Below, piece after piece: positions 1 through 11,600 of a stretch of DNA of 57,086 bases. A program made the position numbers and the translations under genes. The stretch comes from Lachnospiraceae bacterium (GTDB lineage: Bacteria > Bacillota > Clostridia > Lachnospirales > Lachnospiraceae). The notes under the pieces are model-generated. The model did not search any database and was not told the DNA's origin. It saw only the letters and a list, made by a program, of their open reading frames with translations. Each line of letters starts with the position of its first letter. Position 1 is the first letter of the stretch. Location: NCBI GenBank assembly GCA_024682555.1, contig JAIKZD010000119.1, forward strand, positions 1 to 57,086. Direction: 5' to 3'.

Positions 1-1
1 C

Positions 2-100
2 ATCTTTGATGTTGCTGATTACGGTATCGTCGGTGATCTTAATAAGATAGTTCCCGAGCTTACCGCAAAGATTAAAGATGAAATGGCTAATAAGCAGTAA
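2..100 (+). CDS. etfA: Electron transfer flavoprotein alpha subunit, C-terminal end (partial)
   Basis: The window opens inside a reading frame whose last 32 residues begin IFDVADYGIVGDLNKIVPEL and end with a TAA stop. This is the well-conserved tail of EtfA, the FAD-binding subunit that in butyrate-forming Clostridia works with EtfB and butyryl-CoA dehydrogenase to bifurcate electrons from NADH to crotonyl-CoA and ferredoxin. The 5' end lies outside the window. A terminator follows directly, so the etf transcription unit probably ends here. The nearby ptb-buk pair fits a butyrate pathway. Recognition rests on a short tail, but the DYGIVGDL segment is characteristic. Confidence 0.85.
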   Translation: MFDVADYGIVGDLNKIVPELTAKIKDEMANKQ

Positions 101-123
101 ATAAACCGGATATAACGGTAAGG

Positions 124-155
124 AAAGCTGCCGCTTAAAAAGCGGCAGCTTTCTT
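124..155 (+). terminator. Rho-independent terminator after etfA
   Basis: A perfect GC-rich stem, AAAGCTGCCGCTT pairing with AAGCGGCAGCTTT around a short A-rich loop, is followed by a pyrimidine-rich CTTCT run. It sits 24 bases after the etfA stop. Confidence 0.85.
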
Positions 156-195
156 CTGTGTAAGCCTTCATAAGCCTTCCGGGGGATACATTTAC

Positions 196-224
196 TTCAC
201 AATTTGTGTATTAAGTGGTAAAAT
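196..224 (+). promoter_or_regulatory. Sigma-A promoter of the diguanylate cyclase-ptb-buk operon
   Basis: TTCACA (196-201) and TAAAAT (219-224) are separated by exactly 17 bases, each matching the consensus at five of six positions. Transcription would start near 231. That excludes the upstream ATG at 215 as the start of the next gene and supports the start at 305. Confidence 0.6.
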
Positions 225-304
225 CTCAATGTATGTGTATTTTTGCACAGGATAACGCCGTTTTCCGTATGCGAAAATACCGGCAGTCTTTCCGGAGAGA
301 ACAG

Positions 305-2200
305 ATGAAAAGGGTTATAGATTTTTCTTCCAAGAAGAACAGATATTATATCTTAATGACGGTTGTTTCGGCCATCGTCATCATTTCCCTGACTATGGTA
401 TATAAGAATCTTATGAGCAGGGTAGCCCGGAACGTAAATGCCGAATCGACAAAACTCACAAGGGTTTACGGTGAGGTTTTCACCGAAAAGCTTGCCGTAC
501 AGAAAAAAATTCTTGAAAATATGTCAGACCGGTTCGAAGGCCGGGATCTCTCGGATGATGCGGAGATTCTTAAAGCTCTGAATACCATAAGGGATAAGGG
601 GTATTTCAACTCCGTACGCTATTATGACCTTGACGGAAATCTAAAACCTCCCGTTGAAGCGGATAATGAGAACATTTCGGACTGTGACGGATTTCTGGCG
701 GCAAAGGAAGGCCGTACCGAGATATCATCAGCCCCCTTTGTTATTTCCGATGGTCAGAATGCCATCGCCGTTTTTACGCCCGTCCGCTCCGACGGCGGGA
801 TAAAGGGCGTTCTTTCCGGCATCATTTTTCCCGAAAACATTGCGGAAATGCTCAATCTTCATACCCTTGAGAAAGGGGATCTGATGCTTGTTGATGAGGA
901 GACCAATATTTTTGCGATCAGTTCCAATTCAAACAGGAGTTCAAAAGGAAAAACCCTGGGCTATTATCTGAACAGGTTCGTATTCGAGGAGGATGTGAAG
1001 CCAGAAGATGTTGTAGAGGACATAAAGGAAAACAACACAGGCTCCTACGCTTACAGATACTATAATGATGACAGATACTTTACCTATCTTCCCGTGGGGA
1101 TCAACAACTGGATGATAGTACATACAATGAGCAGGGATGAGGCTTATGAGGCCTGTAACGGTATCATGAGCGGTTTCAGGACCCTTTTTATGCTGATCCT
1201 TGCTGCCATCGCAGGGATGCTTGCCCTGGCTGTAATGATCATAAGACAGATGATAGTCAGGGACGAACAGCACTCCAAATATGACATGATCGAAAAGGAA
1301 AAGCTTTCCGTTACTTATACCTACAATCCCGTTTCCAGGGCTCTGGAGCTGGAGGGAGCGGTGGAACAGACCTTCGGTGCGGGAATAGCTTCCCTGGGGA
1401 CCGTCAACATAGTTACTCTCCTTGACATGCTTCATCCGGATGATCAGGATATCATCAAGATCCTTACCAAGAGAGCCAGGGATGGGGAGAATAAATTCAG
1501 TACCGAGGTCAGAGTCAGAAATCAGGAAAATGAATACAGCTGGTATAAACTGAGCGGTATATTTGTAAGGAATTCAAAGGGCGGTACCGAGAAGGTAGTG
1601 GGAAACATTCAGAATTCGGATGAAGAGATAGCTCAGGAACAGACCCTTAAGAATAAGGCGGAGACGGATCTTCTGACGGGGCTTCTGAATAAGATCACCA
1701 TGGAAGACATGGTTAATTCGGTGATAAAGGAGAAACCGGGAGGGATCTATTATTTCTATATAATCGACCTTGATAACTTCAAATCCGTAAATGATAATCT
1801 CGGCCACGCCACGGGTGATAACGTCCTTGTAGATGTGGCAAGCAAGTTAAGCAGGATCTTTTCCGAATTTGATTATGTGGGAAGGATAGGCGGGGACGAA
1901 TTTGCGGTCCTTCTGGTGATGCCGGAAAATATGAGCAGCAGCACAAATCTTGTGGAGGTCAAGGCAAACGCCATATTAAACAGCGTAAGACATACATATA
2001 CGGACGGGAATCTGCGCATAAGTATTTCTTCGAGTATCGGCATATCCCGGTACGAAGAAGGAAAGGATACCTATGCGGACATGTATAAAAAGGCAGACAA
2101 GGCTCTTTATCATTGTAAGAGGAACGGCAAAGACCGTTACACCTTCTACAGTGAAGAAATAGAGAATGAAGAAAAAGAAGCAGTAACAATAAACAGATAA
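305..2200 (+). CDS. Membrane-bound diguanylate cyclase (sensor-PAS-GGDEF)
   Basis: A 631-residue protein that should make cyclic di-GMP from two GTP. The N-terminus has a basic stretch and one membrane segment (about residues 14-33). An extracytoplasmic sensor region of about 250 residues resembling dCACHE follows, then a second hydrophobic segment rich in L, A and I (about 292-315). Next come a PAS-like region and a C-terminal GGDEF domain. The signature GGDEF is intact at residues 529-533, and the DLDNFKSVND metal-binding segment is present. The inhibitory RxxD site five residues upstream appears lost (S at the Arg position). I chose the ATG at 305 because it has GGAGAG just upstream and follows the promoter at 196-224; the longer frame opens at 215. 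Only 14 bases separate it from ptb, so the three genes are probably co-transcribed. The ligand of the sensor is unknown. Confidence 0.88.
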   Translation: MKRVIDFSSKKNRYYILMTVVSAIVIISLTMVYKNLMSRVARNVNAESTKLTRVYGEVFTEKLAVQKKILENMSDRFEGRDLSDDAEILKALNTIRDKGYFNSVRYYDLDGNLKPPVEADNENISDCDGFLAAKEGRTEISSAPFVISDGQNAIAVFTPVRSDGGIKGVLSGIIFPENIAEMLNLHTLEKGDLMLVDEETNIFAISSNSNRSSKGKTLGYYLNRFVFEEDVKPEDVVEDIKENNTGSYAYRYYNDDRYFTYLPVGINNWMIVHTMSRDEAYEACNGIMSGFRTLFMLILAAIAGMLALAVMIIRQMIVRDEQHSKYDMIEKEKLSVTYTYNPVSRALELEGAVEQTFGAGIASLGTVNIVTLLDMLHPDDQDIIKILTKRARDGENKFSTEVRVRNQENEYSWYKLSGIFVRNSKGGTEKVVGNIQNSDEEIAQEQTLKNKAETDLLTGLLNKITMEDMVNSVIKEKPGGIYYFYIIDLDNFKSVNDNLGHATGDNVLVDVASKLSRIFSEFDYVGRIGGDEFAVLLVMPENMSSSTNLVEVKANAILNSVRHTYTDGNLRISISSSIGISRYEEGKDTYADMYKKADKALYHCKRNGKDRYTFYSEEIENEEKEAVTINR

Positions 2201-2214
2201 GGAGAAAAAAGAAA

Positions 2215-3141
2215 ATGAGTAAAACGTTTGATGATCTTTTGAAAAAGCTTTCATCATGTTCCATGAAAAAGGTTTCGGTAGCCGCAGCCCAGGACAGCAA
2301 TGTTCTTGAAGCGGTTGCGGAGGCAAAAAAAATGGGAATAGCCGATGCCATACTTGTCGGAGATTGTGCAAAGATGAACGAGATCGCAAAGGCAGAAGGG
2401 GTCGATCTTTCTTCCTTTGAGATCATCGATGAGCCCGATATGACCATGGCTGCCCATAAGGCCGTATCCTTAGTGCATGACGGCAAGGCAGATATGTACA
2501 TGAAGGGTGTATGCGATACCAAGACGTTCTTAAAGAGCGTGCTTGACAAGGAAGTCGGACTGAGGACCGGCAAGCCTCTTTCACATGTATGCGTATTTGA
2601 AGTTGAAGGAATTAACAGGCTTTTATTCCTTACGGACGTTGCTTTTATTCCCTATCCCACTCTTGAGGATAAGGTGATCATGATAGATTACGCTGTAGAG
2701 GTCGCAAGAGCCTGCGGTATCGAAACTCCCAAGGTAGCCCCTCTCTGTGCGGTGGAGGTTGTAAACGACAAGATGCAGGAGACGCTTGATGCTGCGGAAC
2801 TCACAAAGATGAACGAGGAAGGAAAGATAAAGAACTGTATAGTAGATGGTCCTCTTTCCCTTGATCTTGCCATTGATCCCGAGGCTGCCATACATAAGGG
2901 GGCAACCGGCAGAAAGATCGTCGGCGATGCGGACATTCTTTTATTCCCCGATATCCATGCCGGAAATATCCTTTATAAGGGTATCGTACATCTTGCAAAG
3001 GCCAAGAACGGCAATATTTTAACCGGAACAAAGGCTCCCGTGGTTGTAGCTTCCAGATCCGACAGTAAAGAAGTAAAGATGTATTCCATGGCGCTTGCTG
3101 CCATCATAGCCGAAGAATTCAATAAGCAGAAAGGGGAATGA
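2215..3141 (+). CDS. ptb: Phosphate butyryltransferase
   Basis: A 308-residue protein of the phosphate acetyl/butyryltransferase family, which converts butyryl-CoA and phosphate to butyryl phosphate and CoA in the cytosol. The length fits Ptb (about 300 residues) rather than the larger Pta forms. Recognisable family segments are the N-terminal [15 protein letters not shown], the central [16 protein letters not shown] and the C-terminal [14 protein letters not shown] strong AAGGAG site precedes the ATG. It overlaps the ribosome site of the butyrate kinase gene, a pairing that defines the Ptb-Buk terminal route of butyrate formation. Members of this family can also act on branched acyl-CoAs, so the in vivo substrate is inferred. 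Confidence 0.93.
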   Translation: MSKTFDDLLKKLSSCSMKKVSVAAAQDSNVLEAVAEAKKMGIADAILVGDCAKMNEIAKAEGVDLSSFEIIDEPDMTMAAHKAVSLVHDGKADMYMKGVCDTKTFLKSVLDKEVGLRTGKPLSHVCVFEVEGINRLLFLTDVAFIPYPTLEDKVIMIDYAVEVARACGIETPKVAPLCAVEVVNDKMQETLDAAELTKMNEEGKIKNCIVDGPLSLDLAIDPEAAIHKGATGRKIVGDADILLFPDIHAGNILYKGIVHLAKAKNGNILTGTKAPVVVASRSDSKEVKMYSMALAAIIAEEFNKQKGE

Positions 3142-3143
3142 TC

Positions 3144-4211
3144 ATGTCAAAGAAAAGCCTTATAATCAATCCGGGTTCAACTTCTACAAAGATAGGAGTG
3201 TTTGAGGATGAAACTCTCTTGTTTGAAGAGACTCTGAGACATTCCACCGAGGAGATAGCGAAGTATTCATCGATAGTCGATCAGAAGGATTTCAGAAAGG
3301 ATATCATCCTCGATCTTCTTAAGGAAAAAGATTTTGATATCAATTCTCTTGATTTTGTTGTGGGAAGAGGCGGAATGTTAAAGCCCATACCCAGCGGAAC
3401 CTATGAGGTGAGTGACGAACTCCTGCATGATCTTAAGATCGGTAAGTCGGGACAGCATGCATCAAACCTCGGCGGTATCCTTGCAAAGGAGATAGCCGAT
3501 TCCATAGGGGTTCCTTCCTATATTGTTGATCCCACCGTTGTGGATGAGATGATGGACATTGCAAGATATTCGGGAGTACCCGAACTTCCCAGGATCAGCG
3601 TGTTCCATGCCCTGAACCAGAAGGCCGTTGCCAGGAGATATGCAAAGGAAACAGGAAAGAATTACGAGGATCTCAATCTTATAGTTATCCACATGGGCGG
3701 CGGAGTATCCGTGGGACCTCATAAAAAGGGAAAGGTTGTTGATATATTCAATGCCCTTCACGGAGACGGCGCTTTTTCACCGGAACGTGCCGGAGCGGTG
3801 CCTGTAGGTGCTCTCGTGGATATGTGTTTCTCGGGGAAATATACGAGAGATGAGGTATACAGAAAGCTTGTGGGAAACGGGGGTTTCAATGCTTATCTTA
3901 ACACCAATGACATGAGAGAAGTGGAAAAAATGGTGGATGAGGGCAGCAAGGAAGCCGAAAAGGTCAGGGATGCCTTTATATTGCAGGTCGCAAAGGATGT
4001 GGGAGCCATGGCCTGTGTTCTGGATGGCAAGGTTGACCAGATCATAGCTACCGGCGGTATTGCTTATGATAAGGTTGTTATACAGGGACTTAAGGAAAGA
4101 TGTGAATGGATCGCTCCCTTTACCGTATATCCCGGAGAGGATGAGCTTTTGGCACTCTGCCAGGGAGGCTTAAGAGTAGTGACAGGGCAGGAGGAAGCCA
4201 AGAAATACTGA
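3144..4211 (+). CDS. buk: Butyrate kinase
   Basis: A 355-residue acetokinase-family enzyme (ASKHA fold) that transfers phosphate from butyryl phosphate to ADP, yielding butyrate and ATP. Visible motifs are the N-terminal phosphate loop [15 protein letters not shown], the [14 protein letters not shown] segment and ATGGIAYD near the C-terminus; the length is typical of Buk (about 355). The frame also opens at an ATG at 3138, but AAGGGG at 3131-3136 lies only one base from that codon and seven from the ATG at 3144, so I chose 3144. The gene starts two bases after the ptb stop, suggesting translational coupling. A terminator follows. Confidence 0.93.
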   Translation: MSKKSLIINPGSTSTKIGVFEDETLLFEETLRHSTEEIAKYSSIVDQKDFRKDIILDLLKEKDFDINSLDFVVGRGGMLKPIPSGTYEVSDELLHDLKIGKSGQHASNLGGILAKEIADSIGVPSYIVDPTVVDEMMDIARYSGVPELPRISVFHALNQKAVARRYAKETGKNYEDLNLIVIHMGGGVSVGPHKKGKVVDIFNALHGDGAFSPERAGAVPVGALVDMCFSGKYTRDEVYRKLVGNGGFNAYLNTNDMREVEKMVDEGSKEAEKVRDAFILQVAKDVGAMACVLDGKVDQIIATGGIAYDKVVIQGLKERCEWIAPFTVYPGEDELLALCQGGLRVVTGQEEAKKY

Positions 4212-4217
4212 TATAAG

Positions 4218-4256
4218 GATGCTCCGGAAGATTTTCCGGAGCATCGGTTGTTATTT
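4218..4256 (+). terminator. Terminator of the ptb-buk operon
   Basis: A perfect 12-base stem (GATGCTCCGGAA with TTCCGGAGCATC) around a four-base loop, followed by a T-rich GGTTGTTATTTG tail. The T tract is weak, so termination may be incomplete. Confidence 0.75.
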
Positions 4257-4317
4257 GATAAACGGTTGATATATGTTTTATCACCGGCTGCTGTTTAGCG
4301 CGGAAAGGAGGAAAAGC

Positions 4318-5337
4318 TTGGAAAAAAAATACGGCAAATCCTTCGGAAAACTGAATTCCTTCAAAACAAATTTTTTTGAGGATAATGACGGGATGCTTAA
4401 AATGGCCGATGAGATGGCTGATATCTTTGCGTCCCAGCCGAAGAGAAAGGTGTGCAAGATCTGCGGGACTCCGCTGTTAAGACCGCTGTTTGTGAGTCAC
4501 AGGCTCGGATATATACAGTGTCCGGAGTGCGGCCACTTAAACGGAGAGTATGAAGATACCGATGAGTTTGCTTCAAAAGTATATGTTGAGGATGATTATT
4601 CCAGAAACTACAGTGAGGACACCAGGGAGAAATATCAAAACAGGATGAATCTCATCTATATCCCCAAGGCAGAGTACTTAAAGACCTGTCTTGAAAAAGA
4701 GGGCGTAAAGGATATAAATATCCTGGATATCGGTGCCGGCTGCGGGTATTTTGTGACTGCCGCAAGGACTCTCGGAATGAAGGCTCACGGGATAGAGGTT
4801 TCAAAAAATGAAGTCGATCACGGAAACAGGATGGCCGGGGAAGAGATCTTAGTCCATGTCGGACTTAAGGATTCCATTGAATACATTAAAAATACCGACG
4901 CAAACACCATAAGCGCCATCGGAGTGTTGGAACATCTGATACATCTTAAGGAAAATCTGGAGGCCGTCAGGGAGAATGATAATATAAGGTATCTTTATGC
5001 TTCCGTTCCCATGTTTTCCTTCAGCTGCGCTTTCGAAGCCTCTCACCAGGACTGCTATAACAGACACTGCGGAGGCACCCATACCCATCTTTTCACCAAC
5101 AGCTCCATTGAGAGAATGGCTTCGGATATGGGATTCGAAGTTGCATATGAATGGAGGTTCGGTTCCGATATCAATGATCTTTACAGGTTCATAATGGTTT
5201 CTCTTGCAAAGAATAAAAACGAGGACTTTGCTGCTTATTTTTCGCAGAAGTTTACTCCCTTAATGGACGATCTCCAGCTCATACTTGATAAGAGCGAATT
5301 TTCTTCGGAGCTGCATTTTATCCTAAAGAGAAGGTGA
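4318..5337 (+). CDS. Zinc-ribbon SAM-dependent methyltransferase
   Basis: A class I methyltransferase of about 339 residues. A four-cysteine zinc-ribbon-like motif (CxxC, about 20 residues, CxxC) lies in the first 75 residues. The Rossmann core carries motif I as ILDIGAGCGYFV and the acidic residue of motif II in HGIEVS. C-terminal elements such as VLEHLIHLKENL match the Methyltransf_23 type seen in capsule, O-antigen and natural-product enzymes. The substrate is unknown. The frame extends up to an ATG at 4273, but a strong AAAGGAGG site lies about seven bases before a TTG at 4318, so TTG is the more likely start. It stands alone between two terminators. Confidence 0.72.
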   Translation: MEKKYGKSFGKLNSFKTNFFEDNDGMLKMADEMADIFASQPKRKVCKICGTPLLRPLFVSHRLGYIQCPECGHLNGEYEDTDEFASKVYVEDDYSRNYSEDTREKYQNRMNLIYIPKAEYLKTCLEKEGVKDINILDIGAGCGYFVTAARTLGMKAHGIEVSKNEVDHGNRMAGEEILVHVGLKDSIEYIKNTDANTISAIGVLEHLIHLKENLEAVRENDNIRYLYASVPMFSFSCAFEASHQDCYNRHCGGTHTHLFTNSSIERMASDMGFEVAYEWRFGSDINDLYRFIMVSLAKNKNEDFAAYFSQKFTPLMDDLQLILDKSEFSSELHFILKRR

Positions 5338-5392
5338 CCGGGATCCCGCTGGGGTAAACGGGTACAGGATTCCTGGAATTACCGGGCTAATA

Positions 5393-5416
5393 ATATTAAG
5401 TAAAATTACTTAATAT
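5393..5416. promoter_or_regulatory. Perfect 24-bp palindrome with two TTAAGTAA boxes
   Basis: ATATTAAGTAA and TTACTTAATAT form a perfect 11-base inverted repeat with a two-base centre. The box TTACTTAA recurs at 5576-5583 and 5595-5602, just ahead of the giant adhesin gene. This suggests binding of a dimeric regulator. There is no T tract at the palindrome, so it is not a terminator. Confidence 0.45.
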
Positions 5417-5446
5417 ACGAAAACGATTACGTAAATTGATATTGCT

Positions 5447-5507
5447 TAAACGGATATGCTGTGGTATTATTGCCGCATGTCCGTTTAATTTTTTTTATTT
5501 TTTTTTT
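5447..5507 (+). terminator. Strong rho-independent terminator upstream of the giant adhesin
   Basis: TAAACGGATATGC pairs with GCATGTCCGTTTA (13 pairs including one G-U) around a 15-base loop, followed by two long T runs broken by one A. It should end transcription from the methyltransferase side, so the adhesin gene needs its own promoter within 5508-5623. Confidence 0.85.
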
Positions 5508-5575
5508 GGACCTTTTTATTTTTTTGCAGCGTCTTTTATATTATAAGACGTGATTATTGCTGAAAAAAAGAGATT

Positions 5576-5602
5576 TTACTTAACAAAACTAAATTTACTT
5601 AA
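5576..5602 (+). repeat. Two direct TTACTTAA boxes in the adhesin leader
   Basis: TTACTTAA occurs at 5576-5583 and 5595-5602, spaced 19 bases centre to centre (about two helical turns), immediately upstream of the AAAGGAG ribosome site. The same octamer forms both arms of the palindrome at 5393-5416. AT-rich hexamers such as TATATT (5537-5542) could be a -10, but I cannot fix a -35, so no promoter is called. Confidence 0.4.
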
Positions 5603-5623
5603 TAACATAAAGGAGAAAATGTC

Positions 5624-8600
5624 ATGAGTAAAAAGAGATGGTTCAGATCCTTCATTGCGATGATCGCCATGGTAACAATGCTGCTTGAGAATACCTGCAG
5701 CATATTTGCCGTGGAGGAACAGAATACCGTTTATTTCGAGGCAGAGAGCGGTATCGGGCAGGAGGAAGCAATACAGGAACAGCAGGAGGAAGAGCCTGCA
5801 GAACCGGAAGCTTCGGGAAAAGGATATGAACAGGAGGAGTTCACCCAGGCTGAGGAAGCCCCGGCTGAAGAACAGACGGATAACGACACGGGGAACGATC
5901 CGGAGAACACGGAAGAGACAGAGATCATCGACGAAGAAACAGACGCCGGTGATATTTCTGCTTTTGTGGGAGTGATCGATGATACGGCCGGAAAAGGGAT
6001 AGAGATCTCCGGATATGACGAGATTCCTCTTTATATTGATACGGACCAGATGAATATGAGTGACCGTTTCACGGTCTCTTTAGAGGGCGATGCGAATGAA
6101 AACGCTGTATACAGCGATATCCTTGATGGTGAGATGGGAAAGGGTGACAGCAACATCTATACTCTTTCGGATCTGAATAAAAAATCCCTTATCGTCAGGG
6201 CACAAACCATATCCGAGGGCATGGAGGCGGTGTATGATGTCAGGGAAAGTGACGGATATCCCAGGATCACCCTGATATCAGGTGATGATCCCGAGGCAGA
6301 AAAAGAATTATCGGCATCTGAAGATGGGGTATACGGTTCGGGTTATGATGAGATCATTATAACGACAGATAATTCCTCTCTTTCTGACCAGTCAGGTTAT
6401 GACTTATACATTGACACCGAAGCCGAAGCCTATTATAACGATGGGCTCATCACGGACGGTGTGATCTCCACACTTTCAAAAGAAGACAGATCCATAAGGA
6501 TCTATAACCTTGATGACAGGGCTTTCAGCCTGCATTTTTCAACCGATACCGATAATGAGATCAGGACGCAGTACAGAGTTGATTCCGTAAGCAACGGAGC
6601 CATCAGCGTTATCATAAGCGATGCTTCGGAGGAGGAAGCGGCTGTCCCGGAAGAAAAGGAGAATATTAAGCGTGTATACAACGATTCCGCAAACGGTATA
6701 ACCGTTACGGCGACCCTTGAGACCCCTGACGCAGTACCCGATGAGGCACAGCTCAGGGTAACTCCGATTACGGGAGGCATTGCGGATACATATCTTACCG
6801 CCCTGGATCAGGCAGATGAGACCAAGGAGCATACATTAAGGAATACCCTTCTTTTTGACATTGCCTTCATCATGATCAATGAAAATGGAGAAGAGTATGA
6901 ATATGAGCCTAAGGAAGGCTCGGTGAAGATAAAGATAAGTCTCTCGGAAACACAGCTCAATAAGATCGGAGTTGAGGGCACCGAGGAAGTCAAGGTCACC
7001 CATCTTCCCATAGATGAAAGCGTAAAGTCTGCTGAAGAACTGACGGTTGAAAAAACGGATATAAGCCCGGAGGATATCCGGACCGAGACGGTAGCGATGG
7101 ATGCGGAAGGATCAACTATCTCGTTTGATACGGATTCACTTTCGGTTTACGGCGTTGATGCCGCGGGTGCGCCTGTATCGGCAGACGAAGCTCTTTCCGG
7201 AAACGGGATCGATCTCTCGAAGATGGTATCAAAGATCAAGGTAGACGGAAAGGAAGTCACGGATTCGCTTGAGATCGATGCGGACAGTTTCAGACTTGCA
7301 ATGTATTTCAGGGAAAACGGAGCAAACCAGTTCGGAAGGCTTATGTATTATGAGCTTCCGGCCGGTCTTACCTTTGATGACGCTACTCCAACCTCGGCCT
7401 ATATAGAACTCTCAGGCAACGTGGAAGTGACAGATGAGAACGGCGAAAAGCAGACAGTTTCTCTTTCGGGGAAAAAGATTCCTTTTACCTGCTATGTGGA
7501 TAAGTCATCTGACGGAAGATATTATCTGATGGTTGAACTGGATTCGACCAGTGAAAACTATAAATATGTGGATGCCATAGGTAATGTCCAGTTTAACGTG
7601 GGTCTTACCGCCTCTTTTTCGTCTGAGGCAAACGAGGCTTCCTTCGGAGGTTCCGACCTTTTTGAAGGCGAGGTGACCATAAACAGAAAGGAACATGAAG
7701 AAACAGACAATTCTTCATTGAAAACAGAAAAATGGGGCAGTCTTTCAAGTGACGGAAAAAAGATCACCTACACGGTCAGGGTTACATCAACGGGCGAAAG
7801 CAAAAATGTAGAGATCACCGATATCATCAAGGACGGCGCAGCCTATGTCACCCTTGACAAGTCTTCTGTCAGGGTAAAGTCAAACAAGAGCGGGAAATCC
7901 TACATAGTCGAATACGGAAATGCATCGGGAGAACTGTGGCATATAGGAAGTTCCGTTACAAAGGACTCTGAAGGAAATTATACGGGTGGTATCAGCTTGT
8001 CTGACGGCGAGGTGATCACCGTTACCTATACCTGCAACGTAAAGGACCTTACGGAAGAGGATCTGAAGAAGAAGAGCATCAGCACATACAACTATGTTGT
8101 CGGATCCGATAAGGGGCAGCAGAAGAGTTACGATGAGGAAACCATTGTAATCTACACTTTTGATATACCTACGGAGAAGGTTGGTGTGCTTGATAAAAAT
8201 ACAAATATCGTACACTACACCATCACGATCAATAAGGATAAATCCCGAAATATTAAGGGTCAGAAGATCAAGGACCGGTTATATCACAGCTTAAAGGCCT
8301 ATTCCGAATTTACCGGTGATGGGATATATGTAAGCATAGATGACGGTCCCGCAAAGCTTGTAAGCTGGGATAAACTTAAGAATCAGAGTGGGAATTACGG
8401 TCTTGATGCCATTAATACGGACAAGATATTCTATTACAGACCCATAGAAGAGAGCAGCTCTTATTCGGGTTATAACAAGGTTGTGATAACCTATGATGTC
8501 AGGGTTAACGCGGAGGATATTCTTGTTTCCGGAAACCTTGGCAACAGGATAAGGGTAGGAGATTACGGAACAGAGATAGAGTCAAATCTCATAGGTTTTG

Positions 8601-11600
8601 AGCCTGAGAAGGAAAACAAGTTAAAGGTTACAAAGAAAGCGGGAGAGATAAAGGACGGAAGACTCCCCTGGACCGTTACCTTTACGGTTCCGCCTGCAGG
8701 TTATGACACCTGTGAAGTTACCGATATGCTTCCTGTTAACAGACAGGACCAGAACAGCGGTAAGATCTATGTTGATATAGTTGATAAGGACAGGGATATC
8801 ACTGTTACGAGTTCTGACGGAAGTCCGGTATATTATGATGTCTATCTGGATAAGGGTGATTCCAAAATGGATCATCCCAATGAACTGACCTTTGTATTTT
8901 ATAAGGACAGAAATAAGCAGAACACAGGGTTTGCCGCGGGGAACCAGAGAACGATCACCATCGTGATAAACAGTAAGATCAATGAAGACTGGTATGCGAG
9001 GGTTGCGGATGATATCTATAATTTCAGGGCGCACTACAACGAAGTATATGTTGATGCCAATGGCATTGAGAGATCGGCAAACGCAACGGCTTATACCGAT
9101 TTTAACCGTTCCATCAATAAGAACTTTGACAGGGTTGCCGATCCGGTAACCATCGACGGAGTTGAATATCAGAGTTATCTGTACAATATCCGTCTGTACG
9201 GTGTCAACACTGATACCATAACCATAGAGGATACCTTTGACAACTGTCTTAAACTCTATACACCCGAAACCTATATCTACTCTATGGATCCGGTAATACA
9301 CGGTGGCTGGTGGATGGGTTCGGGAGAGAAGTATGCCCGTATAACAACGGAAGATGACGGCAGTCAGATAAGGGCTTCCATGACGTTCGAAGTACCCAAA
9401 AAGAGTGACGGGTCCTTCTATGATGATTATACCATCTATTATTATCTGATTCCCAGGGATCAGGCAGCTCTTGAACATATGAGAGTAGAGGCTGCGGAGA
9501 ATAACGGATATGTACTCAGAAATACTGCCACCTGGAACGGCCTTTCCGATTCTGCCGAGTATAAATATACTTATGCCGATGAGACCGTAGGCAAGAAAGA
9601 ACTTGAAAAACCTACCAAGGAAAACGAATATGTCGGTAAATATCAGATAGATATAAATAAGGACGGGATCAGATACGGAACTTCGGACTATATCGATGTT
9701 TATGATATCATGACCAACCTGAAACTTGTGAATAATTCCGAAAAGCCCGTTACGGTAGTGTACGGTGACGGCTCACAGGAGACTATCCTTCCCGTATGGG
9801 ATACGGAAAAAGGCGCATGGAAATTCCAGATAAGAAACGGTATCTCCGCGGTGGTCACCTACTATGCGACAGTAATAGGTGAGGACGGACAGACAGTTAA
9901 GTATTCCAATGCGGTAAGCTTCTTTGGCTATACCAGTAAATCCATTCAAAACCAGAGCTTTGTGGAAAGAGCCGGAGGATCCGGCGCCACCGGGACGCTG
10001 GTTCTTGACAAAAAGGACGCTGATGACGGAACTTCCATAGGCGGTGCTGTATTCAGGCTTTACAGGTGGAAGAATTCATCTGCGGATCCCCTTACCGTTA
10101 ACGAATCGGACTGGGAACCTGTTACGGATAAGGCCGGAAATTATATTGACCGTACGACAAATGCGGCGGGAAGAGCATCTTTCTATGGTGACGATCTTCG
10201 CGACGGCTGGTTTTTGAGCACTGATGAGTTCTATGCTGTAAGGGAAATAAAGGCTCCTGCGGGATATATCCCGGATGAGACCATTCATCCCTTCATCGTG
10301 CAGAATAATCTTGCCATAAACGATCCGCCCGCTTTTCTCTCCATAATCCCGGTAGACAGCGACGGCAGGATTTCCGTTACTAATGAGAAGGCTCCTACCA
10401 CGGAATTTGATATAAGGAAGATATCTTCCGATACCGGGGCGCCCTTAAAGGGAGCAGTCTTTAAGCTGACGCCTGCGGACGGCAGTGCCACGCCTGTACA
10501 GACAGTTACAACGGGTGTCGATGGTATAGCCCATTTTGAGCAGATTTACGGTGGAGAAACATATACGGTAACGGAAACATCTGTTCCGGAAGGGTACGTA
10601 ATGCCTGCCAGGAACTCATGGACAGTGGAAGTAGCGGAAAACTTCGAGATAACGGCAGAAGGGCTTGCTTTTTCAAGAGGCTCGGAGACGGGAGAAGATT
10701 CTACCGGATCCAGTGTGTTTACGGCTGATATAGAAAACATTCCCTCAAAAGGAAAGCTGACCGTTCATAAAGAGGTCCGGGACAGTCTGGGCAATAAGGA
10801 TGCTTCTGCTTCGGAGACCTTTTATGTGACCGTAAAAGATAAGGACGGAAATTATTACGATATAAACGGGCAGGTAGTCACTGCTGACGAAAACAGGGCC
10901 GTAGCGGTTTCCGCAAACGCATCCGTTACCTTTAGCGATATGCCTCTCGGAACATACACCGTTACCGAGGTTAATGCCGACGGAACCGTATTGTCTTCAT
11001 CATTTGATTATATCGTAACGGGGCAGAGTGAAGAGGTTGTCATCTCTCCCAAGAATCCCGGTGCGGAGATTACGATTACAAATACCGCAAAGAAACACGG
11101 AAAGATAAATATCATCAAGAAGGACTACAGCTTTGAATCGCCCCTTTCCGGTGCGGAGTTTGTCATAAGAAGATCCGGAAACAGGGTTTCCTTTACCGGT
11201 TCTGACGGAGTATATACCTACTCGGAGGATCAGACCGACACGGTACTCGTAACCGGTCATGACGGTTCACTGAGCGTAAATGATCTTCCATGGGGAAATT
11301 ATACGGTAGCAGAGACCAAGGCACCAAACGGATACAGGATATCCCTTACTGCCCCTGTTTCATTCAGTGTGGGAGAAAACGGGATAACCTATGGCGGGGC
11401 TTCTTCAGAGTATTTAAGTATTTCCTCAAAGAGCGAGTATGAGCTTGAATATGTTTTTAGGGATGAAGAGAAGCCTTTTGCTTTAAGGATCAGAAAGACA
11501 AAGAACGGAAATGAGAACTTTGCCGGAGTAACCTTTACCGTTTCGGGAAACGGAAGAACCTATACCGGAGAAACGGGTTCGGACGGTACGGTAACCTTTG

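Noticed and set aside
215-304. N-terminal extension of the diguanylate cyclase from the ATG at 215
   Set aside because: It lies between the -10 at 219-224 and the expected transcription start, lacks a ribosome site, and the ATG at 305 has GGAGAG plus a typical signal-anchor start.
5442-5470. TTGCTT and TATTAT at 17-base spacing as the adhesin promoter
   Set aside because: Both hexamers lie within the stem and loop of the terminator at 5447-5507, so transcripts would stop at once.
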